Shown: positions 9,089 through 21,087 of the stretch, in pieces
How positions within the stretch are numbered: the stretch's first letter is position 1
Layout of the letters: the number at the start of each line of letters is the position of its first letter
Assembly (NCBI GenBank): GCA_025922945.1
Contig: JAICGW010000004.1
Span: 1 to 51,413 of the forward strand
Origin: Acidimicrobiia bacterium
GTDB lineage: Bacteria > Actinomycetota > Acidimicrobiia > Spongiisociales > ZC4RG35
Reading direction: 5' to 3'
Length of the DNA: 51,413 nt
Program-made: the position numbers and the translations under genes
Notes under the pieces: generated by a model
Seen by the model: the letters and a program-made list of their open reading frames with translations, nothing else
Told to the model about the DNA's origin: nothing
Databases searched by the model: none

Positions 9089-9145
9089 TCCGCAATAGAT
9101 GACAGATTTGGCGGGCCATTTGAAGTGATCTGTTCTGCCGACCGA

Positions 9146-9184
9146 TATCCGCGTTCAACGCGGTCACGAACCCAGGGTTCGCAA
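9146..9184 (-). repeat. Right 39-bp inverted repeat with two hairpins
   Basis: Mirror copy of 8126-8164: the CCGCG/CGCGG stem (9149-9163) followed by CGAACCC-A-GGGTTCG (9167-9181). It starts 57 bp upstream of the DUF559 fusion gene and ends 5 nt before the antiporter stop codon, so it may also act as that gene's terminator. Confidence 0.85.
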
Positions 9185-9189
9185 CTGAT

Positions 9190-11334
9190 CTAGGTGTTGA
9201 CCACCACGACCGGGCATGGACAGGCGTTGAGGATTCGTTCTACCCGGGGCCCGAGGAAGAGGCGGGAGGAAGCCGCCCGCACCCCGGTGCCAAGCACGAC
9301 CAGATCCGCATTGATACGTCGGGCGGTTTCGAGAATGGCGTCCTCGGGCGTCGGGCCCATGCGGACCTCGGTCTCGGTGGCGATTCCCATTGACTCCCCT
9401 ACCTGTCGCAGGTCGTCGGTCAGCTGGCGGCCGATTTCGAGCTTGGTTGCCGCCCGGTCAGTCCCGGTGGCGAGGGTCGAGCTATCGCTCGAGACGACGT
9501 GGACAACGGTCACCAACGCGTCGGGCTCGGCCACCGCATAGGCGAGTTCTGCAGCTCGCCGGCTATAGGGAGTGCCATCGGTCGGGATCACAATCCGCCG
9601 CGGTCGCCAATCCGCTTCAACCGATGCTCCCCGCACTACCAGCGAAGGAATTCCTACCAGCCGCACAATCTCATCAACTACCCCGCCAAAGAGCGCTTCG
9701 GAGGTCGAATCGACCTCGCGGGCCCCGAGGACGACGAGGTCGTAGTCACGCTCCGCCTCTTTGAGGACCGCCGCCGCTGGATCCGTGTCCTCCACCACCC
9801 GCTTGGTCACACGGGTTTCGACACCGAAGAGCGGCTCCAGTTGATTCAAGAACTCGACTGTTAGGGCTCGGTGTTCACGGTCGGCTACGGAGAACAGAGT
9901 GACGGACAGACCGTGATCGCGGGCAAGGTGCCCAAGGAGCACGGCCTCGATGGTCTGGGCTCCGCCATGACTGCCGCCTCGAGGCCGCACAGGGAGAAGA
10001 ACACGGCGGATGCCTGATACCAGCGAAGCGGCCGCAGCTTCCTCACGACGGAGGCGAGCCGCTTCGTCGGCTTCGGGTTCGACTCGCCGCATCACGTAGC
10101 GGAGGGCGAAGGGTGCCATCAGCGAGGTGACGATGGCCATCACCACCACCATCGAATAGACCGGCTGACTGAGAATGCCAAGTGAAAGGCCGATTGAAGC
10201 GACGATGATCCCCACCGCCCCGCGGGCATTGAGGCCGCTTCCGAACGCCAGCGCGGTCCAATGCCCCTGCCGGGCGAGGTACCGGGCGCCGAGATAGGCG
10301 CCGATCGTCTTCGAAGCCGTCGCCACCCCCACCACCAGCAAAGTGAGCCAGAGGAGTCGGGGCTGAGCGAGACCGGTGATGTCGACCTTGAGGCCGGCGA
10401 TGGCGAAGAAGATGGGCCCGAAGATTCCCAGCGAAAGGCCCTCCAGCTTCTGGGGTACGTCAGCTGGGAGTCGTCGCATTCGGCCGAAAAGGATCCCGAT
10501 GGCAAAGGCGCCCAGGACCGCTTCTAAGCCAAGCGCCTGGGTGAAGGCGCCCCAGGCGAATGCGAGAGTCACGACCAACGTCAGCAGCCGGTTCTCGCTC
10601 GTCATCCGATCTTGGACCAAACCCAGAGATCGAGTCACGATGTAGCGGCCCAAGAAGGCAGTAATGAACACAAACGCCACGACAATTGCTACCGCTCTCA
10701 AGATCGCACTCGGAACCACCCGGCCGAGGGAGGCCAAGGACGTGACGATTCCGAGCAGCGTCCACCCGGTGATGTCATCGATCATGGCCGACGCAATAAT
10801 CGTTTGGCCGATGTCGCGCCGGAGGAGGCCGAGATCGCGTAACACCTTGGCCAGAACCGGGATGGCGGTGATCGACAATGCCGCGGCGAGAAAGAGGGCG
10901 AAAACCAGACGATCCGATCCGGGGATGAGATCCTCGGGAAACCAGTAGCCCAGTAGAAGGCCCGCGAAAAGGGGAAGGATTAGCCCACCTAGGGCTGCCG
11001 CGAAGGCGATTCGGGCCTTCTGTCTGATCAGCGCCAGATCTGTCTCGAAACCGATCACGACGAGGAGGAACATCACCCCGAAGAGACCCACCACTTCGAG
11101 CAGATGACCTTGAGTGGCGTTTTGGGGAACGGTCCAGCTGCCGAGTGTCGGACTGACCGCTCCCAGCACCGAAGGACCGAGGAGCACGCCGGCCAGGATC
11201 TCGCCGATCACGCTGGGCTGGCCAAGTCGCGAACTCAACTCACCCAGGCCGCGCGCGACCACGAGGAGGACGGTGATCATTACCAGCAGGTGGAGGATGT
11301 CGCCGTGAGGAGCGGCCGCGAAGGTGCCGCTCAT
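9190..11334 (-). CDS. CPA2 cation:proton antiporter with two C-terminal USP domains
   Basis: A 714-residue membrane protein. Residues 1-420 form a CPA2 (KefB/GerN-type) Na+ or K+/H+ exchanger with about 12-13 helices, including VIGEILAGVLLGPSVLG near 40 and the ion-binding region SAMIDDITGW with paired Asp near 190. Residues 435-714 hold two universal-stress-protein domains; the second ends in VVLGTGVRAASSRLFLGPRVERIL, resembling the ATP-binding GxxG-x9-G pattern. The cytosolic USP pair suggests regulation of ion flux by nucleotides (inference). Its ATG overlaps the purB stop as ATGA, so it is co-transcribed with purB despite an unrelated function. Confidence 0.92.
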   Translation of the reverse strand: MSGTFAAAPHGDILHLLVMITVLLVVARGLGELSSRLGQPSVIGEILAGVLLGPSVLGAVSPTLGSWTVPQNATQGHLLEVVGLFGVMFLLVVIGFETDLALIRQKARIAFAAALGGLILPLFAGLLLGYWFPEDLIPGSDRLVFALFLAAALSITAIPVLAKVLRDLGLLRRDIGQTIIASAMIDDITGWTLLGIVTSLASLGRVVPSAILRAVAIVVAFVFITAFLGRYIVTRSLGLVQDRMTSENRLLTLVVTLAFAWGAFTQALGLEAVLGAFAIGILFGRMRRLPADVPQKLEGLSLGIFGPIFFAIAGLKVDITGLAQPRLLWLTLLVVGVATASKTIGAYLGARYLARQGHWTALAFGSGLNARGAVGIIVASIGLSLGILSQPVYSMVVVMAIVTSLMAPFALRYVMRRVEPEADEAARLRREEAAAASLVSGIRRVLLPVRPRGGSHGGAQTIEAVLLGHLARDHGLSVTLFSVADREHRALTVEFLNQLEPLFGVETRVTKRVVEDTDPAAAVLKEAERDYDLVVLGAREVDSTSEALFGGVVDEIVRLVGIPSLVVRGASVEADWRPRRIVIPTDGTPYSRRAAELAYAVAEPDALVTVVHVVSSDSSTLATGTDRAATKLEIGRQLTDDLRQVGESMGIATETEVRMGPTPEDAILETARRINADLVVLGTGVRAASSRLFLGPRVERILNACPCPVVVVNT

Positions 11335-12644
11335 CCAGTCCTTTGGTCGGACAACGTGACCGATGCCAGCCTCGCGAACACCACTTCGGTATTGGAAAGA
11401 AACGCCTCCGGACGAAAGCAGTCTTGGAGAACCTGGGGCGACAGGCTTACGCGGGGATCGTCGGCCAGCAGCTGTTGAAAGTCGCTTCCTTGGTCCCAGC
11501 TCTGCAAAGCGTTCTCCTGCACGAGGCGATAAGCCTCGTCTCGACCGACGCCCGACTCCACCAAGGCGAGCAGGACCTTCTGGCTGTAGACCAAACCACG
11601 AGTGGCCTCGAGGTTGGCTTTCATCCGCTCCCGGTCGATTATCAACCCCTCGAGCAGATCCTTCATCTTCTCGAGCATGTAATGGAGCAGCAGGCTGGCG
11701 TCGGGAAGGGCAACTCTTTCCGCCGAGGAGTGGCTGATGTCCCGCTCGTGCCAGAGAGCGACGTTCTCGAGACCCGCCGAGGCGTAGCCACGGAGCAGAC
11801 GGGCCATCCCGGTGATGCGCTCGGAGACGACGGGGTTCCGTTTATGGGGCATGGCTGAAGAGCCCTTCTGGCCGGGTCGAAACGGCTCTCGGACTTCTCC
11901 CACCTCCGAGCGTTGGAGATGGCGGATCTCGGTGGCAATTCGCTCGAGGGTGGCGCCGGTGAGGGCGATCGTCCCCAAGAATTGGGCATGGCGATCGCGG
12001 GCGGTGACCTGAGTCGAGGCCGGCTCGGGCGTGAGGCCGAGCGATTGACAGACGTAATCCTCGATCTCGGGAGGGGTATGGGCGTAGGTGCCCACCGCCC
12101 CGGAGATCTTGCCGACCGCCACCGCCTCTGCCGCCGCCACCATCCGCTCGTGGTCGCGGGCCAGCTCGAAGGCCCAGCCGGCGGCTTTGAGGCCGAAGGA
12201 GGTGGGCTCGGCCCAGATGCCGTGAGTACGGCCGAGCATCGCTGTGTTTCGTTCCGCCAAAGCCATCCGGCGAGCGCTGGCAAAGAGATCCCTGATCCCA
12301 TCGATGAGAAGTCGGGCGGCCTCGCCGAGAACGGAGCCCCCGGCCGTGTCGAGGACGTCGGAGGAGGTGAGTCCGAAATGGATCCACTCCCCACCGGTGG
12401 GGACTCTCTCCCCGAGGAGATCGACAAAGGCGGCGAGATCATGGTCCGTGACCTTCTCCCGCTCGGCCACCTCCTCGGGAGATGGGACTTGGGCTTCTCG
12501 CAAACCCTCGATCGCCGCGACCGGAGCCACGCCCAACTTCCCCCACCCCTCGAGTGCCAGCAGCTCGACCTTGTGCCACATCTCGAGGCGGTGGGCATCT
12601 GACCAGATGGTCGCCATGGCGGGCAGCGAGTAGCGGCCGATCAC
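11331..12644 (-). CDS. purB: Adenylosuccinate lyase
   Basis: Catalyses two fumarate-releasing steps: SAICAR to AICAR, and adenylosuccinate to AMP. The 437 residues contain the fumarase/aspartase superfamily signature GSSAMPHKRNP near residue 280, the catalytic-histidine region LGRTHGIWAEP near 150, and LTSSDVLDTAG near 95. GTG at 12644 gives the family start VIGRYSLPAMATIWSDAHRLEMW; an ATG at 12680 would add 12 residues overlapping the divergent gene. A TACCCT -10 box lies 7 nt upstream, so the mRNA may be leaderless. It is separated from the purC and purA clusters. Confidence 0.96.
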   Translation of the reverse strand: MIGRYSLPAMATIWSDAHRLEMWHKVELLALEGWGKLGVAPVAAIEGLREAQVPSPEEVAEREKVTDHDLAAFVDLLGERVPTGGEWIHFGLTSSDVLDTAGGSVLGEAARLLIDGIRDLFASARRMALAERNTAMLGRTHGIWAEPTSFGLKAAGWAFELARDHERMVAAAEAVAVGKISGAVGTYAHTPPEIEDYVCQSLGLTPEPASTQVTARDRHAQFLGTIALTGATLERIATEIRHLQRSEVGEVREPFRPGQKGSSAMPHKRNPVVSERITGMARLLRGYASAGLENVALWHERDISHSSAERVALPDASLLLHYMLEKMKDLLEGLIIDRERMKANLEATRGLVYSQKVLLALVESGVGRDEAYRLVQENALQSWDQGSDFQQLLADDPRVSLSPQVLQDCFRPEAFLSNTEVVFARLASVTLSDQRTG

Positions 12645-12651
12645 GGGGGTG

Positions 12652-12657
12652 AGGGTA
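12652..12657 (-). promoter_or_regulatory. -10 box for purB, probably leaderless
   Basis: TACCCT on the minus strand, 7 nt before the purB GTG, with no Shine-Dalgarno between. No good -35 is visible in the short divergent gap. Confidence 0.4.
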
Positions 12658-12684
12658 CCCCGGGGGCCTACTCTCCCCATTCCC

Positions 12685-13857
12685 GTGCGGCGACTGACCC
12701 TTTCACAAGCGCGCCGAACAGCTCTTGCCGCTCAAGGCTTTGCTGATCCGCGGCCCCAGGGCCGTGTTACACGCCAGCACATCCGGCGGTCGTTGAAGCG
12801 GACTGGCGTCATCCAAATCGACTCGGTCAATGTCGTCGCCCGCGCCCACTACCTCCCTCTGTTCGCCCGGATTGGCAACTACCCGATGTCACTCCTCGAC
12901 GAGATGACATGGGGACCGCAGGCCGAGCTTTCCGAGTACTGGGCGCACATGGCCTCGATCGTTCCCAAAGCGGATTGGCCCCTGTACCGACACCGAATGG
13001 AGTCGAAGTGGCATTTCGCCGAGCGCTGGATCAACGAGAACCCCGGTGGGGTGGAGCGAGTCATCGCCCAGATCCGGGAGCAAGGCCCGGTCCGGCCCTC
13101 CGATCTCGAGGCTCATCAGACGGGTCTCGGTCCCTGGTGGGAGTGGTCGCCAGCCAAGATCGCGCTCGAGGGACTCTTCCTCCGCGGCCGGCTCGGTGTC
13201 CCCAAGCGGCTCAACTTCGTTCGCTTCTACGATCTGGTGGAAAGGGTCATCCCCGCAGAAATCCTCGCCGAGGACATACCGGTTGCCGAGCAGCGGAAGG
13301 AGTTGCTGCGCCGAGCTCTCCGCCACCAGGGCGTCGCCACCTTTGCCGACCTCACCGACTATCACCGTCAGTCCAACCAAGCCTGCAAGCCCCTGATCAA
13401 GGAGCTTGTCGAGGCCGGCGAAGCCGTTGAGGTCGAGGTGGAGGGATGGAAGGAGAAGGCCTATCTCGACCCGGCTGCCTCAGTCCCGCGAAAGCTCGAG
13501 GCAGTGGCCTTTCTGTGTCCGTTCGATCCGGTGATCTGGTTCCGTCCCCGGACCGAGCGCTTGTTCGACTTCCACTACCGGATCGAGATTTACACCCCGG
13601 CTCCGAAGCGCACCTTCGGCTATTACGTCTTTGCCATCCTCTGTGATGGCGAACTGGTCGGTCGTCTCGATCTCAAGGCAGACCGAGCAAGATCGGCCCT
13701 GATAGTTCGGGGTGCTTTCGTCGAGCCGGGTCAGGCTCCGGAGTCGATCGCCTCCCGGGTTAGACCGGAACTGAAAACCATGGCGGAGTGGCTCTCGCTC
13801 GAGGATGTCATCGTCGAGCCCAATGGGGCTTTGGCCGCTCCGCTGGCGAGGGCTTAG
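12685..13857 (+). CDS. YcaQ/AlkX-like winged-helix DNA glycosylase family protein
   Basis: Member of the HTH_42 (AlkZ/YcaQ) family, whose characterised members remove bulky or crosslinking alkyl adducts from DNA. The N-terminal part has GVIQIDSVNVVARAHY with Q44-x-D46, the QxD form seen in the YcaQ/AlkX branch (AlkZ proteins have QxQ). Other family features are the tandem winged-helix region (residues 120-290) and the C-terminal beta-rich part with FDPVIWFRPRTERLFDF, FGYYVFAILCDGELVGRLDLKADR and WL. The 390-residue length is normal. GTG at 12685 gives the usual VRRLTLSQARRTAL start; a frame from 12649 would abut the purB start. Activity on crosslinks is inferred from the family. Confidence 0.85.
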   Translation: MRRLTLSQARRTALAAQGFADPRPQGRVTRQHIRRSLKRTGVIQIDSVNVVARAHYLPLFARIGNYPMSLLDEMTWGPQAELSEYWAHMASIVPKADWPLYRHRMESKWHFAERWINENPGGVERVIAQIREQGPVRPSDLEAHQTGLGPWWEWSPAKIALEGLFLRGRLGVPKRLNFVRFYDLVERVIPAEILAEDIPVAEQRKELLRRALRHQGVATFADLTDYHRQSNQACKPLIKELVEAGEAVEVEVEGWKEKAYLDPAASVPRKLEAVAFLCPFDPVIWFRPRTERLFDFHYRIEIYTPAPKRTFGYYVFAILCDGELVGRLDLKADRARSALIVRGAFVEPGQAPESIASRVRPELKTMAEWLSLEDVIVEPNGALAAPLARA

Positions 13858-13871
13858 CCAACCGAGCTCGG

Positions 13872-13877
13872 TACCGT
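13872..13877 (+). promoter_or_regulatory. -10 box of the Vgb-like gene, leaderless
   Basis: TACCGT followed by exactly 6 nt and the ATG at 13884. It lies in the 26-bp gap after the glycosylase gene, so the Vgb-like gene may have its own promoter as well as read-through. Confidence 0.45.
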
Positions 13878-13883
13878 CATTCG

Positions 13884-14963
13884 ATGCGACGAACTGTCGT
13901 GGCGGCGGTGGTGGTGTTGACCGCCTGCACGTCGGCGCCTGCGGAGCCGACGAGTGCGTCCTCGACGGCCGCAACGGTCGCCACCAGCCTGGTGCCAACC
14001 ACGCTTTCAGCCGTGACCACCGCTTCCCCGACCACCGACACCACGGCCTCTCCGGAAGTTGAGTTTGAGGTTGCAACCTTTCCGGTCGCGGCCGGCTCGC
14101 GACCGCATGACGTCGCGCCGGCAACAGATGGCGGCGTCTGGTACACGGCCCAGCGGCGCGGTGCCCTGGGCTGGCTTGATCCCGTGACAGGGGAGACGCG
14201 GGAAACACCGCTCGGTTCTAATTCGGCTCCCCACGGGGTGATCGTCGGACCCGACGGCGCTCCCTGGATCACCGATGGGGGACTCAATGCGATCGTCCGC
14301 GTGGATCCCACCTCCCTCGCCGTGCAAACCTTTCCGCTCCCCGCTGCGGCGCCGTCGGCCAACCTCAATACCGCCGCCTTCGATGGCGAGGGCATCCTCT
14401 GGTTCACCGGACAGGCCGGGTGGTATGGGCGGCTTGACCCCGCGAACGGAGCCATCGAGGCTTTCGCCGCCCCTCGCGGGTCGGGTCCGTATGGCATCGC
14501 CGCCACACCCGCAGGTGACATCTATTTCAGTTCGCTCGCCGGGAGCTATCTCGGAGCGGTCGATCGATCGAGCGGTGCTGTCGAGGTCATCGATCCTCCC
14601 ACCCCCGGGGCAGGACTGAGGAGGGTCTGGTCGGACTCGGGCGGTCGCCTCTGGGTGAGTGAGTGGAATGCGGGACAGGTGGGGGTGTACGACCCCCAAG
14701 CTGAGGCCTGGGGGGAGTGGCGGCTACCCGGCGACGCTCCTCAGGCGTATTCGGTCTTTGTCGACGAGGCAGACGCCGTTTGGCTGACGGATTTCGGCGC
14801 CAACGCCATCGTCCGCTTCGATCCGCAAACGGAGTCCTTTCTCAGTTTCCCCTCCGACGTCAATCCGGCGAACGTTCGGCAGTTGCTCGGCCGACCAGGC
14901 GAGGTGTGGGGGGCGGAGTCCGCTGCCGACCGGCTGGTGGTGATCCGTACCGTCTCGGACTAG
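13884..14963 (+). CDS. Secreted lipoprotein with Vgb-like (streptogramin lyase-type) beta-propeller
   Basis: A 359-residue exported protein. The signal sequence has a lipobox LTAC with the modified Cys near residue 15, then a Thr/Ser/Ala-rich linker to about 55. The rest is a seven-bladed propeller built of repeats such as GSRPHDVAPATDGGVWYT, APHGVIVGPDGAPWITD and GPYGIAATPAGDIYFS, the pattern of virginiamycin B lyase and its many relatives. Most relatives are not resistance enzymes, and the lipid anchor and linker argue for an extracellular binding role. Its stop codon shares the palindrome CTAG with the stop of the opposing purE. Confidence 0.75.
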   Translation: MRRTVVAAVVVLTACTSAPAEPTSASSTAATVATSLVPTTLSAVTTASPTTDTTASPEVEFEVATFPVAAGSRPHDVAPATDGGVWYTAQRRGALGWLDPVTGETRETPLGSNSAPHGVIVGPDGAPWITDGGLNAIVRVDPTSLAVQTFPLPAAAPSANLNTAAFDGEGILWFTGQAGWYGRLDPANGAIEAFAAPRGSGPYGIAATPAGDIYFSSLAGSYLGAVDRSSGAVEVIDPPTPGAGLRRVWSDSGGRLWVSEWNAGQVGVYDPQAEAWGEWRLPGDAPQAYSVFVDEADAVWLTDFGANAIVRFDPQTESFLSFPSDVNPANVRQLLGRPGEVWGAESAADRLVVIRTVSD

Positions 14964-15418
14964 CCCGCCAACGTATCTGCGGCCAGCTGCGCCCGGTAAT
15001 CGCCCAGACGCTTAGTGAGGTCTGGGTCATCGACCGCCAGGATCGAAACCGCCAGCAGGGCGGCATTGACTGCCCCGTCGATGGCAACGGTGGCCACCGG
15101 GATTCCGGTCGGCATTTGGACTGTGGCGAGCAGCGAGTCAAGACCGTCGAGGGATGCTTTCAACGGCACCCCGATCACGGGAAGAAGTGATTTGGCCGCC
15201 ATGACACCGGCGAGATGGGCTGCTTTGCCCGCTCCGGCAATGATCACCTTGAAACCGTTGGCGGCGGCCTCGGCCGCAAAGGAGATGGCCTCATCCGGGG
15301 TCTTGTGAGCCGAAAGCACCCGGGTCTCGGACTCGACCCCGAACCGTTCAAGCATCTGCCCGGCCTTCTCCATCACCGGGCGATCAGATCCCGAGCCCAT
15401 GACGATCGCCACCTTCAT
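14960..15418 (-). CDS. purE: N5-carboxyaminoimidazole ribonucleotide mutase PurE
   Basis: Class I PurE converts N5-CAIR to CAIR. The 152-residue protein begins VAIVMGSGSDRPVMEKA and carries SAHKTPDEA with the active-site His, then IIAGAGKAAHLAGVMA and PVIGVPL, all family-defining. Class I PurE needs PurK to make N5-CAIR, but no purK is in this window. It is the last gene of purA-purD-purE, with 4 nt between the purD stop and its ATG. The stop overlaps the convergent lipoprotein gene by 4 nt (CTAG). Confidence 0.96.
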   Translation of the reverse strand: MKVAIVMGSGSDRPVMEKAGQMLERFGVESETRVLSAHKTPDEAISFAAEAAANGFKVIIAGAGKAAHLAGVMAAKSLLPVIGVPLKASLDGLDSLLATVQMPTGIPVATVAIDGAVNAALLAVSILAVDDPDLTKRLGDYRAQLAADTLAG

Positions 15419-15422
15419 TCGC

Positions 15423-19523
<4,101 letters not shown>

Positions 19524-19613
19524 CAGAGCCTTAACAATCGAGCAACCGCGCAGAAACTCCGCTTCCGCCACAATGCCCGGTCGCAAAAGGACAGCAAGTA
19601 AGGAGTGACCTGC

Positions 19614-21038
19614 ATGGCGAAGTCGCCGGCTGACGTTCTCAAGATGGCCAAGGACGGCGATTACGAATTCGTCGACCTTCGTTTCTGCGATCTGCCCGGG
19701 CAGGTCCAGCACTTCACAATCCCGATCAAGCAATTGACCGAGGACGGGTTTGAAGAGGGTTACGGCTTCGATGGCTCCTCGATCCGGGGGTTCCAGGCCA
19801 TCCAGGAGTCGGACATGCTGCTCATTCCGGACCCCACGTCGGCAGTCGACGATCCGTTTCGCAGCCGCAAGACGCTGTTGCTCTATTGCTTCGTCCACGA
19901 CCCGCTAACCGGCGAGCCGTATGATCGCGATCCGCGCTACGTCGCCAAGAAAGCAGAGGCGTATCTCGCCTCGACCGGCATTGCCGAGACTTCTTACTGG
20001 GGACCGGAAGCCGAGTTTTATATCTTCGACTCGGCCCGCTTCGGTCAGAACCAGCACTCGGCCTTCTACTTTGTTGATTCCGAAGAAGGTGCCTGGAACT
20101 CAGGCCGCGAGGAGCCGGGGGGGAACCTCGGCTACAAGCCCCGGTACAAGGAGGGCTACTTCCCCGTTCCCCCCACCGACCACTTCCAGGACCTTCGATC
20201 GGAGATGACCGCCTCCCTCGAAACTGCCGGGATCGAGATCGAGGTCCAGCACCATGAGGTGGGTACTGCCGGCCAGGCCGAGATCGACATGCGCTTCGAC
20301 ACCCTCTTGCGGATGGCCGACAAGGTGACCCTCTACAAGTACATCGTGAAGAGCGTGGCCTGGGCTCATGGCAAGACGGTCACGTTCATGCCCAAGCCCA
20401 TCTTCGAGGACAACGGCTCGGGGATGCACACCCATCAATCGCTCTGGTCGGACGGGAAGCCCTTGTTCTACGACGAGGCGGGTTATGCCGGTTTGTCGGA
20501 TATGGCGCGCTGGTACATCGGGGGATTGCTCAAGCATGCCCCGTCGGTGCTGGCTTTTGCCGCGCCCACCACCAACTCCTACCGACGCCTGGTGCCCGGT
20601 TACGAGGCTCCGGTCAACCTCGTCTACTCATCGCGCAACCGCTCCGCGGCGATTCGCATCCCCCAGTACAGCCAGAAGCCGGCCGCCAAGCGGCTCGAGT
20701 TCCGTTGCCCCGATCCGAGCTGCAACCCCTATCTCGCCTTCTCGGCCATGCTTCTCGCCGGGCTCGACGGAGTGCAGAACCGGATCGAGCCTCTCGATCC
20801 AGTGGATAAGGACATCTATGACCTTCCACCCGAGGAGTTGCGCAACCTTCCCTCGGTGCCGGGATCGCTTGATGAGGCGCTGGCCGCCCTAGAAGCCGAT
20901 CACGACTTCTTGCTGTCCGGGGGCGTGTTCTCCAAGGAGCTCATCTCGACCTGGATCGAGTACAAGCAGACCCGTGAGGTCGATGCCATTCGCCTCCGTC
21001 CCCATCCCTACGAGTTCTACCTCTTTTACGACGTATGA
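19614..21038 (+). CDS. glnA: Glutamine synthetase type I (adenylylatable)
   Basis: Condenses ammonia and glutamate with ATP; central nitrogen assimilation enzyme and source of glutamine for PurQ. The 474 residues include [34 protein letters not shown], the ATP-binding [18 protein letters not shown], and [11 protein letters not shown] with Tyr402, the position that is adenylylated in GSI-beta enzymes, so GlnE-type control is likely. ATG at 19614 is preceded 8 nt upstream by AAGGAG, one of the few strong ribosome-binding sites here; the GTG at 19605 lies inside that site. The 90-bp gap before it may hold a promoter. Confidence 0.98.
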   Translation: MAKSPADVLKMAKDGDYEFVDLRFCDLPGQVQHFTIPIKQLTEDGFEEGYGFDGSSIRGFQAIQESDMLLIPDPTSAVDDPFRSRKTLLLYCFVHDPLTGEPYDRDPRYVAKKAEAYLASTGIAETSYWGPEAEFYIFDSARFGQNQHSAFYFVDSEEGAWNSGREEPGGNLGYKPRYKEGYFPVPPTDHFQDLRSEMTASLETAGIEIEVQHHEVGTAGQAEIDMRFDTLLRMADKVTLYKYIVKSVAWAHGKTVTFMPKPIFEDNGSGMHTHQSLWSDGKPLFYDEAGYAGLSDMARWYIGGLLKHAPSVLAFAAPTTNSYRRLVPGYEAPVNLVYSSRNRSAAIRIPQYSQKPAAKRLEFRCPDPSCNPYLAFSAMLLAGLDGVQNRIEPLDPVDKDIYDLPPEELRNLPSVPGSLDEALAALEADHDFLLSGGVFSKELISTWIEYKQTREVDAIRLRPHPYEFYLFYDV

Positions 21039-21044
21039 GTGTTT

Positions 21045-21078
21045 CTCCCCCGTAGGGGGAGCCAGCCGGCGAAGCCGG
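21045..21078. repeat. Paired hairpins between convergent genes (empty-site-like repeat)
   Basis: CTCCCCC-GTA-GGGGGAG (21045-21061) followed by CCGGC-GAA-GCCGG (21066-21078). The reverse complement matches the pair at 41387-41420 in order and stem sequence, including the adjoining AAAC. It sits between the convergent stops of glnA (21038) and the Eis gene (21088) and probably works as a bidirectional terminator. Unlike the copy near 41400, there is no nuclease gene here. Confidence 0.75.
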
Positions 21079-21087
21079 GTAGAGGGG

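Larger units (their letters stand above)
8126..9184. mobile_element. Inverted-repeat-bounded single-gene cassette (AbiEi-like/DUF559)
   Basis: About 1.06 kb bounded by 39-bp imperfect inverted repeats (8126-8164 and 9146-9184), holding one gene and nothing else. It sits exactly between the 3' ends of two convergent genes (stops at 8124 and 9190) and disrupts neither. TGAT occurs at 8122-8125 and 9186-9189, which could be a target duplication, though the spacing to the repeats differs by one base. There is no transposase; mobility is inferred only from the repeats and the placement. Confidence 0.55.

Noticed and set aside
8122-9189. TGAT target-site duplication around the inverted-repeat cassette
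   Set aside because: Four bases can match by chance, the left copy is part of a stop codon, and spacing to the repeats differs by one base; kept only as a hint.
13884-14963. Streptogramin (virginiamycin B) resistance enzyme
   Set aside because: The protein is a lipoprotein with a long linker and only the generic propeller repeats; resistance function cannot be supported.
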